Shown: positions 34,598-46,865, counted from the first letter of the stretch. The stretch: 64,000 bases of DNA from Melolontha melolontha (GCA_935421215.2 OW285244.1:7141401-7205400); one strand, 5' to 3'. Notes: generated by a model not told the origin, from the letters alone. Translations and numbers: made by a program.

Positions 34598-35258
34598 GTT
34601 TACAAGCGATAAAAAAAATCTTTAAAAAATAAAGATTTTAATGCAGTTATGTTGTCTAATGTCAAGAAGGTACTATTGCTGCATTTTCAGTAAGGCAATT
34701 ATAGGTATCTCACACTATAAACATGCATATAAGGTCTTATTGGAAGGCTGTATCTTTTCAGCACACAAAACACAACAGAGCAAATAACAAATTACATTGA
34801 CTCAACTCAAGGCGCATGTCTAGAATATGAAAATCATTTGGACTTGAAAACGGCGACTTTTTTATGTATCTAATACATATAAAACTGAATGGGATTCTGT
34901 TTTGATTAACTTTTAAATAATGCAAATAATGTTGAAGCTTGGGCAATTCGACCTACAAGATAATTGAAATGCTCGCTTTACTTTTTAAAATATGTAATAA
35001 TTTTTTAACTGCATTTATCAATTTTATCTTTCTATAAATAATTATTTGCGTTCTACCAACGCTTCAGCAATTCAGATCTTTTGTTTCTGCATCATTCTCT
35101 TCATACCTTGCAACAATAAAAAATTAAAAGCTCAGAATAGCTGGAATATGATGTTAGACTTCGAATAATCGATTCTTCTGTTTACAATAGACAGGATGCA
35201 CAATACATTATGTCAATTTTGTCGACGACTATCGAAAACATTAAAATGAAAATTAATG

Positions 35259-35260
<2 letters not shown>
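34598..35260. promoter_or_regulatory. Mkrn1: Makorin 5' flank, presumed promoter region
   Basis: Sequence directly upstream of the minus-strand makorin ATG. No clear TATA box at a sensible distance and no coding sequence. The assignment as promoter rests on position only. Confidence 0.35.
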
Positions 35261-35262
<2 letters not shown>

Positions 35263-35298
<36 letters not shown>

Positions 35299-35335
35299 AG
35301 CTTAATAAGTCGGCCATTAAAGGTCTGGCATTTTA

Positions 35336-35395
<60 letters not shown>

Positions 35396-35510
35396 AACTT
35401 AATAAGTCGGCGATTAAAGGTCTGGTTCATAATGAACCAGACCTTTAATGCCAGACCTTTAAAATGCCAGACCTTTAAAACCAGACCTTTAATGGCCGAC
35501 TTATTAAGCT

Positions 35511-35559
<49 letters not shown>

Positions 35560-35864
35560 TAATATTTTCGTGACCTTGGTATGATAAGGTAAACTTAATA
35601 AGTAGGCGATTAAAGGTCTGGTTCATTACTTCAAAGTATATATATTTAAAACAACACTACATGTTTCGGCAATGATGCCTTTGTCAAGGGAATACAAAAT
35701 ATAAATGACAGAATATAAATGTCAAATTTTTTGACATTTATATTCTGTCATTTATATTTTGTATTCCCTTGACAAAGGCATCATTGCCGAAACATGTAGG
35801 GTTGTTTTAAATATATATACTTTGAAGTAATGAACCAGACCTTTAATCGCCGACTTATTAAGTT

Positions 35865-35910
<46 letters not shown>
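35263..35910. repeat. Complex palindromic (TA)n/hammerhead-like repeat array
   Basis: Four long (TA)n tracts separate copies of the unit AAGGTAAACTTAATAAGTCG...AAAGGTCTGGTTCAT. One palindrome has arms about 35586-35725 and 35731-35870 with a 5-nt loop. Each arm holds the motif TTGACAAAGGCATCATTGCC-GAAACATGTAG. A smaller set of inverted AGACCTTTAA...TTAAAGGTCT units lies at 35315-35500. Same family as 5719-6070 and 55282-56642. Confidence 0.75.
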
Positions 35911-35913
<3 letters not shown>

Positions 35914-36291
35914 ATTTAGACTATAGACTATGATTTTCTATATTAGTCTATATTTACGTTTACAGACGAGGCACGTCATAAACATACGTCACGATCGTGT
36001 CCTAAGTTTTGTTTATATATCATTTATATACCGGGTTTTTCTTTTGTCATTACACATAGGTATAATGCATAATAATTCATTTCCAATTACATATAAGCAT
36101 AAATGTATGGTGGTGTAGGCAACCAGCTATACACCAAAATCTACGTACAAACAATAGATTAATTCTTAAATAGATTGCCATGGAGAACAAATAAAATTTT
36201 TTTAATGCCACATATTTCTCAATTTTTATTCATTACAAAAATCTTGAATTAAATATATTTTATTGAAAAATAAATAATTTATCTAAATCAT

Positions 36292-36740
36292 GGATACGTA
36301 AAGCAAAGACGAAAAAGTTTCAATGGTAATGTGGTATCAGAAGAATAACAGTTTAAGGATGGCCAGAGACATGTTTTCCGTTAATTATCGTAACAGCCTT
36401 GTGCAAAGACAATTTTAAATATTTATACCGAGGGAGCCAAAAAGAATATGTGAGTTGGCAGTACTTTTTTAGAACATTTTTGAGTTTGCGATTGGCAGCA
36501 AATCATTTTGAATGTCAAATAACAGTGTTTTCATGCGATCAATGGCGTAGTATTTTTCTGGTTTTTGTTCTCTTTGTTTTATCACGTTTCATTCAAAATT
36601 TGTCTATATTCAAAAGAATTACAAGCTGCTATACAGAATGAAGTTGAATATTTAAATAATCATGTGGAAATTTTGCAGAATGTCAGTAACAATATAAAGC
36701 GACGAGTTAATTTATGTATTGAATACAAAAGTATTTTTAA
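36292..36740 (+). pseudogene. DD41D-like transposase, internal-deletion remnant
   Basis: N-terminal piece SKDEKVSMVMWYQKNNSLRM-ARDMFSVNYR (36303-36392) resembles the first helix-turn-helix of this transposase family. The C-terminal piece KELQAAIQNEVEYLNNHVEI (about 36616-36675) and VSNNIKRRVNLCIEY (about 36682-36725) match its C-terminus. The catalytic centre between them is missing or unreadable. Confidence 0.55.
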
Positions 36741-37789
36741 TAATATAAAATATTATTAAAAATGGGGGTGTGAAGAACACAATACAAGTTCTTATATTTG
36801 TGAATGTATCTTCTCCAAAGACGCAGATACGTATTTCACATTTCTACATGATCGTCGTTGCGCCCCTGTTGGAGAAGAGACACATTCAACAAAACATAAC
36901 TACCTTACTATCTACCAGAAATTATTAAGACAGAGCGTGAAAGAATATTCAGCGCTGTCTATATAATAGCCACAGACCTAGCAAGGTGTTTTTATAGTCG
37001 GTAACAACCTATCTATAAAAACTGTATTCTCGTGTCTTCACTACTTGTTCGGCGTGAACCGACTGTATATAACAACATAATTTGAAACATACTTGAGTGG
37101 GTACAACCCACCAATTTTGTATAATACAAAAGTATTTTTAATAATATAAAATATTATTAAAAATGGGGGTGTGAAGAACACAATACAAGTTCATATATTT
37201 GTGAATGTATCTTCTCCAAAGACGCAGATACGTATTTCACATTTCTACATGATCGTCGGTGCGCCCCTGTTGGAGAAGAGACACATTCAACAAAACATAA
37301 CTACCTTACTATCTACCAGAAATTATTAAGACAGAGCGTGAAAGAATATTCAGCGCTGTCTATATAATAGCCACAGACCTAGCAAGGTGTTTTTATAGTC
37401 GGTAACATACCTATCTATAAAAACTGTATTCTCGTGTCTTCACTACTTGTTCGGCGTGAACCGACTGTATATAACAACATAATTTGAAACATACTTGAGT
37501 GGGTACAACCCACCAATTTTGTATAATACAAAAGTATTTTTAATAATATGTTTTGTTGAATGTGTCTCTTCTCCAACAGGGGCGCACCGACGATCATGTA
37601 GAAATGTGAAATACGTATCTGCGTCTTTGGAGAAGATACATTCACAAATATATGAACTTGTATTGTGTTCTTCACACCCCCATTTTTAATAATATTTTAT
37701 ATTATTAAAAATATTTTTGTATTATACAAAATTGGTGGGTTGTACCCACTCAAGTATGTTTCAAATTATGTTGTTATGTATTGAACATA
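36722..37789. repeat. Tandem array of about 401-bp units with inverted third copy
   Basis: Units start at 36722, 37123 and 37525 (spacing 401-402 bp) with AATACAAAAGTATTTTTAAT. The first two are almost identical direct repeats. After about 37550 the sequence reverses and repeats part of the unit in inverted orientation up to 37789. The unit contains TATAAAAACTGTATTC and ends CAACCCACCAATTTTGTATA. Related to the foldback at 25082-25638. No coding capacity. Superfamily unknown. Confidence 0.75.
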
Positions 37790-38183
37790 ATGGACATCAT
37801 TTTGAACAGTTTATGTAAGCATATATGTGTTGATGTTTTTTTTATAAAATGCAACATTTATAGAATAATACGAAGTGACAAATGCATTTGTGTATAAAAT
37901 GTCGCAGATAGTATTTATAACAGTTGTAAGAATATTGAGATGTACATACGTTTTCTTTTTGTATATTTGTAAATTTATTTATAATATACCTATGATGTTT
38001 AATAATATACTAATATACTGTAGTGTTATTTTATTTAGTTATTCTCTATTTTAGTACAGATTAATCTGCTAGCACTAGTAATCATTTTGTGGATTTAAGG
38101 TTAGAATATATTTATAACTATTATCAGGATAAAATAAAACAAATTTTAATGAATTTCACTTTTTAATTGACACTGCAACGATC

Positions 38184-38210
38184 GTTTCGCTCCAACCTGA
38201 GCTTCATCAG
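38184..38210 (-). other. Hammerhead-ribozyme-like core
   Basis: On the minus strand the sequence reads CTGATGA, A, GCTC, AGGTTG, GAGC, GAAAC. This is the invariant CUGAUGA box, a 4-bp stem II with a six-base loop, and the GAAA box. It is followed by GATCGTTGCAG, which could give a two-base-pair stem III (AC/GU around GAUC) and a weak stem I with the upstream TGT. One extra A lies between CUGAUGA and stem II compared with the canonical fold. Activity is not shown. Confidence 0.45.
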
Positions 38211-38684
38211 ACATATAACTATAACCATATAGAATATATTTACTTTAAAATTACCGTATGACCACGTCTACGCCACTGCATCACTACTGAAATTTGCTGA
38301 TAAACAAAAAACCTTATAAACAAAGTCAGTTTGACCAACTATTTCAGTCTTTTTGGCTCTCTCTGTAATAGATTCAAAGAAGATGGTTGTCTTCTAAATT
38401 ACAAAATTCACCTTAAAGAAATACTATCCATCTTCTTTGAATTTGTTAAAAATATTTAAAATTGTCTTGGCACAAGTTATACGCCTGTTGGGATAATTAA
38501 CTGTTTTAAATTATGTATTTTTCAATCAAATGTATTTAATTTAACGAAAAACAGAGATTTTTGACAGTTTGAAAATGTTACTTGTGTATAACTGGTTGCC
38601 TAGGCCACCTAGGCCTATGATTTATGCCTTTGTGTAATTGGAAATGAAAATAAGTCAGTCAATGCATATGTGTAATGCATGTAT

Positions 38685-39834
38685 GCAATGGTTAACAATT
38701 GGGGCGCCAGTATGAATACGAATTGATATGTATGCCACCATATACCGATAGGTACAGCCCGCAACGGGCCATACGGAACAATATACGTATGGAACGTAAT
38801 GCGATGTGGCAACGTATGTACGACGCCACTCCGCGTGCGCATACATAAGTCCGATGATCGAGAGCAATAGATTGCCCGTCATTCGTATCTAGCTGTGCAA
38901 ATGTAAAGGTTGCAACAGTTGCAAGTTCAACTGTTTAGAATTTTCGAGACAATAACCCCTAGAAATCTCGAGGGAGTGAGGCGGGAGTTTTACAATAGGC
39001 TCGGCTATTGTTTGGGGAGAGAGGGCGGTATTTTCGAATCCTATATTTAGTGACTTTCTTAGAATTAAAATTTATTCTGCAGAATTATTGATTTTTTTAC
39101 TTTTATCTTTTAGAAAACGTTATTGTTTTTTTATTACTTAAAATTACTTTTCCGTAGCAGCTAAGAATACAATAATAATAACTTGGAGATATAACGACCT
39201 TTTTATATCTGAAACAAATGAGCAAATTACGTATACAGAACGAATATGCAAACGACTATATCCTTGCGCGGTTTAAGTTTTACTAAATTCATAACTCTGC
39301 AATGTATGGAAATGTAAGCTATTGCGCGTAGAGGGGATTAGCTGTTGCCACTTATTGCTCGGTATGCCCCGTTGAGAGCTGGTCCTATCGGTATACAAAT
39401 GTGTATGCGTATGTATTGTGCGGTTCACAGCGATGTCAAATCTAATTAGGAATTATAAACCATATTTAAGTTGCGCTTTTATTTGACTACTTATTTGTTG
39501 CATAATAAATTAAGGAAATTATTGTAAATGAATCCAATTTTATTTTAAATCTGTTATATTAGTAAATAGTTAAATAAAATATTTACTTAGGTGTTTTCTT
39601 TTGAAATATATACATTTTTTTTTTTTCTATAAATAAAATATATGGATAGCTATATTGCTATATTATATTAAAATAAAATTTATTATACCTACCAATTTTA
39701 TTTCTATTGATTCCTAATTACGTGTTGCGAGTATATTTGACAACGCTGTTAATCGCAGAATACATACACGTCTGTACACATGGTGGCATACAAATACATG
39801 TTACTGGCTGGCGCCCCAATTATTAACCATTGCC
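38685..39834. mobile_element. Inverted-repeat element nested in the outer element
   Basis: Terminal inverted repeats CAATGGTTAACAATTGGGGC-GCCAG (left) and the inward-reading CAATGGTTAATAATTGGGGC (right). It interrupts the right arm of the 36031-39894 element and is itself interrupted by MITE B (38742-39395). About 495 bp without that insert. No ORF. Family unknown. Confidence 0.7.
38742..39395. mobile_element. MITE B, copy 2
   Basis: Inverted relative to copy 1 (15671-16320) and alignable along its whole length with scattered differences. Ends read ATACCGATAGGTACAGCCCG and, inward from the right, ATACCGATAGGACCAGCTCT. Sits at the innermost level of the 36-40 kb nest. Confidence 0.75.
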
Positions 39835-39894
39835 GTGTGATGCGTATGTGTATTATGTGTAATGATTGTAATGAATGACAAAAGAAAAACCCGG

Positions 39895-40441
39895 TATAAT
39901 TAATTAATACGCTCATTTATTCGATCTATATTTAATATATTGATGACATTTGTGTACTTATGTCTTCATACTATCAAAATATTATTCACCCTAGAATATG
40001 TGTATGTAGTTCACTATGTATCTATATTTGGTTCAATTGGAGTCAAAAATATCACTTGATTTACCAGAAGATTATTTCTGGGTTGTTAATTTTTAATGCT
40101 TAGAAGGTAATATAAAAAAATAAAATAAATAATTAAATATTTCATTAGAAAAGTTAAATTTAAATGTAGAATGCCAATAATATCGAAAAGAAAATGATGA
40201 AATTGTATAAACTTTATGAATAAATTTATAAATTTAATATATACATTTATAACTTTATAAACTTATATTTGTTTACAGAGTTAACATTAAAGCATTACAA
40301 ATGATACACAAAATGTGAATTTACTAGATCTTATACAAAAATGATGAACTACCTAGTAATAAAATATATCTACCTGTTGACAGAGTACTTTTCTTTTTAA
40401 TGTTGGAGCAAGGGCTTTCTCATACTACTGTTACAACTATA
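39895..40441. other. No recognisable feature
   Basis: AT-rich sequence between the nested element and MITE A copy 2. Nothing recognisable. Confidence 0.4.
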
Positions 40442-40923
40442 CAGGGTGTGTATAATTTGGCGGACCCACTACACGCGGCCATGTTCTTCGTTAAATTCGG
40501 AGTCCAAAATCCTAATACGAAAATGTTGTACCATGCTCCATATCTTTGCACGGGGTTCCTAAAGTTCGGACTTTTAGTCTTGAAATAAGCATTATTACTC
40601 GATATTTGTTGACAGCAAGAGCTACAATTTAGAAGAAAGAAGAATTGTTGTTATTATCCTTTCGTTAAAGTTTTCTTTTTGATTTTAAAGTTTGTTTTTA
40701 ATATTTGATTATTAACTTATTTTGACGAAAAACACATCTGACAACGTTGTAAAACAACAAGTAGGCAGCCTAATGTTGTTCTGGTCAAATACATTACTAC
40801 TGTCAAATTCATTCTGAAGACAAAGGAAGCCTGATACATCGTTTTAGGATTAGGACTTTTAACTTAAAATTTGACCAAGAATGTCGCCACGTGTAGTGGG
40901 TCCGCCAATTTATACACACCTTG
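40442..40923. mobile_element. MITE A, copy 2
   Basis: Reverse-oriented copy of 218-648, 482 bp, with the same terminal GTGTGTATAAWTTGGCGGAC repeats and TA flanks. It keeps about 50 bp (around TACCATGCTCCATATCTTTG) that copy 1 lacks. An open frame of 62 codons at 40400-40588 overlaps it by chance. Confidence 0.8.
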
Positions 40924-42820
40924 TATTACTAGAATCAATAACTGCTTCCTTTGAAATATCTTCTACGGCATATTTTGATGTAAATGGAACATTATGAATG
41001 TCATTCAATATCAGATTCATTGGTTTACTGTCAGTAGATACGTTAACTGCTTCAAAATTACACAAACCAGTATTATAATTGCATATATTAATAGTTCAGT
41101 TAAATATGCTATAAAGGATTGCCTATCTGGTAAATAGAGTGTTGGTATGGCCTTTGATATTATTGTATATTCTAAATGAACATATTCCTATTGCACAGAG
41201 ACCAAGTGTTGCTGCTGCTCACAAGTAATTGCTCGTTTTGGGTGAAATTTGAAAACAAGGTATACACATTATTATTATAATACACATTAGCTGGACTTAA
41301 GGCTATCCCATGGTGTTGAATTTAATTTTTATAAAATGTTATTGCAGTTGCAGTTTGAACCATAAAATAAACATTTATTATTTATTTAATTATTTCATGT
41401 TAATGATGGCTGGAGTTGGGCGGATTGGTTCCCATGTATTGCAAGCGCCAGATAAGTTGGCCAGCGGAGGGGTAGGTAAGTTCGCGCAGGATTAGAAGTA
41501 TTGGGGACGTTTGGATTTAGTTTTACATCAATTTGCAAGATAGCTTGGCGTAAATTACACATCTATCACTTAATAAATTAATAATTTATTAGAGTAAAAT
41601 ATAACGTGGACGTTTATAAAAATGGCTTCTGCGTATCCCCTCCTCTCGCCATCTTATTTGGGGCTTGCTATACCTATCAAAAGGAGCTACCATTATTTTT
41701 GATTTATTTAATTCAAAAAACATTAAATTACTTTAAAGAAAAGATGTTATTGTTTCCACTTTACAATTTCTTTTCTTATTTGTAAAATTCATGATTTAAT
41801 ATAAAAAAACAATAATTTTTTACAAAGTATTGTTGAAGATTTTCAATTCATTGAAAAGATATTTGATCAAGACTGAGGTTAAAATAAAGGTCAATAAGAT
41901 TAGATTTAGGTACTAGTAAAACTTTGGAAACTGGCAGCAAAAGAATTTCTTTATTCATTTCCTCCATTCTCGAATATGTAAGCATCACAAATATGTTAAT
42001 TATTAATTCTTGTGATTAGAATATCATCGCCCTTCTACGTTTTGCAATTTTCGAATTGCTACAGTTTACGTATTGCTACGAATTACTTCATTACTTGATG
42101 TTTTGGACAAGAAGGGAGCGGAAAAGGCAAATTATAGGAATTTAAGGGAGAAAAAGGTTAAAAAATAAATTTACATGAATATATATCAAAAGGCATGATT
42201 CAACTTTACATAATTTATTTTTCTTTTACATCTGAATTAAACAATTGGTTATTTAACAACTTCATGTTCACAACATGTATACAATAATATATTACAAAAC
42301 ATTAAACTGTTGTCTATTAAATTAGGCTTATGTTGATTGAGGCCATCCATTTAAGTTTAGGAATTCGGTTTGTAACGCAGTAACTTTTAAATATTAAAAA
42401 ATGGAAGAATAAAAGATGTGCTTGTGTATAAACAATTGCGAAAACGTTGACAAGTTACCTCATAATTAAAGACATGGCTATATAATTAAAAAAAAAAACA
42501 GGCGAGGTAGGCAATATTTGATTCTTTTTTTACAACTCATGTGTTCAACATGAAAGACCAACTTGTTCCTTTGGTATATTTTGTACAGTTGCTTTAAAAA
42601 ATATGTTAAGATATTTTAAGCATGTTAAATCTTTAGTTATTCTCACAAACATATTGTCGTTCTGCTTGGGTGAATAACCATACAATTCTACGAAGCGACC
42701 GAATTCTATGTTCAGTCTAGTAGAAAGTTCATTTTGTGAAAGTCCCTCAGAAGCAATTGGCATTTTAACTGAAGACGAAGATGTAACAATACATTTATTC
42801 TAGCAGTTTTTAATTGACAA
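40924..42820. other. Intergenic, one weak candidate exon
   Basis: No recognisable gene or element. A locally GC-rich patch at 41403-41475 opens with ATGATGGCTGGAGTTGG and codes MMAGVGRIGSHVLQAPDKLA up to a GTAAGT donor at 41476. This looks like a first coding exon but has no partner exon or homology that I can see. Confidence 0.25.
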
Positions 42821-42839
42821 GATATAATCAAAAAAGAAT

Positions 42840-44290
42840 TCTCTGAACACTAAAATAATCAAGATCTAGTAGTTGGTGAGGAGTAACCAAGGAATCAAGT
42901 TCCATCAAATATCTAGCTACGTGGAGGTAGGTTATACTAGCATAGTAATCAAGTAGCTTTAGATTAATGACGAACAATCGATATTTGATGACATTAGTAA
43001 ATAGGATATCTAATGGATGGCAAAGCTTGACACAAGATCTTAAAGAAATAATCACCTCTATTAAGAAATAAGTATCAAATGGATGATGAAATTGGATTAC
43101 CTATTTATAAAACTCATTTAGAAAGAAGTTTTCTTCTTATAACAATGAATACCAGAGGTATTAAGTCCTTATAGGTTAAGAAATTTTAAATAATTTTAAT
43201 CAGCAAAGACAGATACAACCACATAAAAACTAATCAGTGAGTTATTATTTGATCATTTGAATAAATTGACAAGCGTAATAGTACTGACCATTTAGTCTGA
43301 AAAGCTACTAAAAGATTAAAAAGACCTATTATGCAAACTTCTCCAATTAGAAAAAAGAATGAAATTTGGACAACGAATAGTGATCAAAAAGTTAATAGAT
43401 TTGCGGCATATCTAGAACAAGCAGTTCAACCAAATAAAAGAAAGGAATTTTCTGAGTGGAATCCACTGCAAAGAGACAAAGATATCAGGCACACCTTCCA
43501 TAAGGAAGTGAGTGCTGAAATACAAGGAGAAACATTAGCTTGAAAAAACCTCAGGATTCGACCTAATTACTGAAGGAGTTCTAAAATAAATCCTGAGAAA
43601 GATAATAGTAAAATTTAAACATTTTATTAATGCTACGTTTAGACATAAGTATATATCTGTTTGTGGAAGGTTGCTGAAGTTATAATGATCTCAAATTCTG
43701 GCAAGCCGCCATATGAAGTAGCTTCATACAGATCCATCTCACTATTAATTGTGGTCTTGAAGTTGGAAAGATTTAGTTTTCGCTAAGGTCATTTTATAAT
43801 TAAACAAATCCATAGAGTAACAAACATATAAGGATTGCAAAAGTTTGGCATACAGATCTTAGCACATACCTATTAAAACAATATTCGTAACTATTGAATT
43901 AATACATTACTGGTAATTTTTCGGAATTGGAAGCTGCAAGAGAGTAAAACAGGAGTACCACAGGGAAATGTACTGAGGTCGGTCCTGTATGTCCTGTCGG
44001 TCAAGCTGAATCCAGTGCGCATAAATTTTACAAATAAGGCACATAATTAAATGCAAATTAATATTAATAATATTTAGAATCTTTATTCGAACACAGTTAA
44101 GTATATAGGCTATATTGCTTTGTAGAAATTTGACATAAAAAAAAACGTGGAGAACTTAGTTTAAAAGGTAGAAGGTTAAACTGACTGATTGGCAGAAATT
44201 TCGCCTTTCGCCAGTCTACAATAAGGTACTTTTATACTAAGAAATTCTTAAACAAATATGACGTATGATACACAGCTTTAGGGCAGTGCT
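42840..44290 (+). pseudogene. Jockey-like retrotransposon fragment, heavily decayed
   Basis: Blocks in several frames: PIRKKNEIWTTNSDQKVNRF (43339-43398) and AAYLEQAVQPN, the pre-RT linker; SGFDLITEGVLK (about 43550); AEVIMISNSGKPPYEVASYR (about 43676-43735) and SISLL, the RT finger motif; and TGVPQGNVL (about 43950), the palm B region. Stops every few tens of codons. Termini not visible. Confidence 0.65.
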
Positions 44291-44309
44291 GAATAGAGTA
44301 ATATTCTTG

Positions 44310-44592
44310 TTATACAAATGCTTCCAAAACAAAGTACATACTTAGAAATATCGTGGAAGCTCGAAGCTTTTCTTTTCTATTGAAATTGTCCTTATGTTTG
44401 TAAATCTCTATGGCTTCGCGTTGCAGACGGGCATAATACGAAAACGTCGTAGATAGGATCTCGGTTTCTCCGAAGCATACGTCGTGATTTTCTAATTGCA
44501 ACGCGTCTTCTGCAACTGCCGATTTCTCCGATAACGACAGTTCCTTTTGTATCCGGCGGGACGGGTATTGATACTGCGTCAAGTGATTCCAA
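44310..44592 (-). pseudogene. Penelope-like element fragment, GIY-YIG endonuclease end
   Basis: The frame YPSRRIQKELSLSEKSAVAE-DALQLENHDVCF then TTFSYYARLQREAIEIYKHK-DNFNRKE matches the C-terminal part of the endonuclease of Penelope-like elements (Ser-Ala-Val-Ala-Glu block and REAIEI-KH-NNFNRKE block). Upstream the element is cut by the transposon at 44600-45532. The first GIY-YIG motifs are not present. Could also come from another RT element carrying this domain. Confidence 0.5.
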
Positions 44593-44599
44593 TGTACTA

Positions 44600-45532
44600 T
44601 ACGAAGGACAAGCTGAAACTATTGAGAATAAAAAACACGGTTAATATTTTCCAGAATTTTATTTTAAATATGCTCAAAGTAATTCCCTTCATCAATGATA
44701 CAATTGACCATTCTTTCTTTTCACTGTTTAAAAGCTCTTAACCAATCTTCCTTCGGAATACCTTCAAAATAAGCGTGAACTGCGGTATCAATATCTCCAA
44801 AAATTGGATAGTTAAAACTGCCGTATTATCACGATGGAGCATAATTCCCTTGTCTGGAATTCTACTAAACACTTCAGGCAAACATTTTCCAGTGTATCAC
44901 TTAGCTGTAACTGTCTTTTGTCCATCTAGCTTAATTGCATTTACTAAGCCCGTACTTCTGAAAAATACCGCATACATAACCTTTTTCGTAGCTTACTGCT
45001 TCTTAGTCATTGTAGGAGTTTCCTTCGTAAATCCATACACGACTCAATTGGCGGGTAGGAAGGTCGAAAAAGGGAATATAAGTGGTGCCCGCCATTATTT
45101 AAGAAATTTAAAGTTTCATGGAAAATTCTTACACGCTCTGCTTTTTGGAAGTCAGAAAGGTGATACGAAACAAAACGATTTACCACTTTTTTAAATGCAG
45201 GTGATCGTGTACGATTGTTTTAACAGGTGAGGATCCAATCTTGAGTTGATGCTTAATTACCGCATAAGTTGATTTATTGTCCTTCGTTATACCATCGATA
45301 AATTGTAGCCAAGGAAGGTGGTTAAACCTCTTATAAAATCATAAGAAATTGTGATTCGTAAGTACTCTGGTTAATTTCATTTTCTTTTACTTTTAAAAAA
45401 TAAGTAGCTGAGTGATAACGAACTTCAACAACAAAACGTCAAATGATAGATAAAGAGTTGCTCTAAATAAACACTGTATTTTACAGTCTACTAGATTTTC
45501 CTATTCTCAATAAAGTCAGCTTATCCCTCGAA
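44600..45532 (-). mobile_element. Tc1/mariner-type element, decayed
   Basis: Terminal inverted repeats TACGAAGGACAAGCTGAAAC...TTGAGAATA (left) and the matching CGAGGGATAAGCTGACTTTATTGAGAATA read inward (right; motif split for length) bound 933 bp. On the minus strand the transposase relic reads IGSSPVKTIVHDHLHLKK (about 45190-45245), then ATTYIPFFDLPTRQ-like, and near the end GDIDTAVHAYFEGIPKEDWL-RAFKQ (44735-44810), a typical mariner C-terminus. It lies beside, and probably split, a Penelope-like ORF. Confidence 0.7.
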
Positions 45533-46524
45533 CAGCACCGCAGGAGCAGGGTATCCTATACACTCCAGCTGATGACAGTGGATCGCTGGAATCTTTGGCG
45601 AAACAATGTTAGTTTCGAATTTGATGCATTGACTTGAAAATAATTTTTACATGGTGACGGTCTAAGAGCCTGCCGAAACGGAAGAAATTCCTTTAGGCCA
45701 CGTCTATACAGCTCATTCGAGCTGATATTTTTGCCGGTTGTGACAATCCACATACTGTGCATTTAATACAATTTCAATATACCATTTAAATATCTATACG
45801 ACAAAGCATGGGAAGTCCGTATGAAATTCCCATAAGCGCTGCACTGTTTTCTAAGAGCCTATATACCCAATTGGTGTTCATTGCGTTTCTCACAGACTGG
45901 ACCTATTTTTTTATAGAGCTTGATACATTTTTTAAATTTCATATTTGGAACATTTTTTAATTGCAACTGTACAATCAAAACCAATTCTAATTATTAAACC
46001 CATATCATTAAAATGAATAGTTACTTTAGTTATCATGTTTTAATAGTATATTATTATTATTATTATAATTAAAAACAAAAATTAAAATTAATGTGCCATA
46101 TATGTATATATAAAAATTGATATCTTGAAATATTGATATTTATAAAAATGGTGTAAAAATCTTTCTTTTTCTTTTAATTCATTTTGAAAAAATATTTAAT
46201 TTAAAATTTACGCACATCAAAAACGATGTAATTAGTCAATTAAACTTCGAAAATATTTAGATTATTGCTTTAATATTTACAATAGCGTAAATTTTGGCAA
46301 CAGTGGTTTCAATAGGTTAAAATTAAATATTTGGCATACATTATGGGATTTATACTCAATAAATATTCAATTTCAATGTGGTTACAATTTTTTTCTTCTT
46401 TGCATACACTTTTATACTATCTCGGTAACTAGTTTAACTACTGTAAATACTCCAAGTTTAATTTAAATTTTAAACTGCCGTTTTTAATTAATTATGAAAA
46501 AAAATGTATTTAGAAATGTTTTTA
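45533..46524. other. Intergenic with a CTGATGA...GGCGAAAC motif
   Basis: The plus strand at 45569-45606 holds CTGATGA, 20 bases, then GGCGAAAC, again reminiscent of a hammerhead core, but stem II does not pair cleanly. The remainder is AT-rich without recognisable genes. Confidence 0.3.
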
Positions 46525-46865
46525 TGCAAGGGGTGCTATTTATATATACGAAATATCGTTAACAGTGACTTGAAAATTTTCTCTAAGTCAAAAAATTAAA
46601 TTAATTCGTGAAAATTTTCGTGCAATGATTTACTATTTCCAAGGTGGATTATCTCAACAACAGTGCATCGACCAACTCAGTTCGACCTTTGGCGATGAAA
46701 GACCATCTAAAACCACTGTAAATCACTTCAACTGTGGCTATCATTCGCTCATGGACGAATTTAAAGTAGGTCGTCTAAAATCGGTTGTTGTGCCACAAAA
46801 CATCGATACTGTGCCCAACTGATAATACAAGATCGTCATGTGATATACCGTAAGATTGAGGCATT

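Larger units (their letters stand above)
36031..39894. mobile_element. Outer inverted-repeat element (DD41D-like derivative) with nested inserts
   Basis: Left end CCGGGTTTTTCTTTTGTCAT (36031) pairs with the inward-reading right end at 39894, flanked by TATA. The inverted repeat continues inward for over 100 bp (CATTTCCAATTACA, GGCAACCAGYTATACAC), but the right arm is split by a 1.15-kb insertion (38685-39834). Inside, 36292-36740 codes a short transposase remnant and 36722-37789 is a tandem repeat insertion. Without inserts the element would be under 2 kb. Confidence 0.7.

Noticed and set aside
36722..37530. 401-bp direct repeats as LTRs of a retrovirus-like element
   Set aside because: They are directly abutting with no internal coding region, primer-binding site or polypurine tract.
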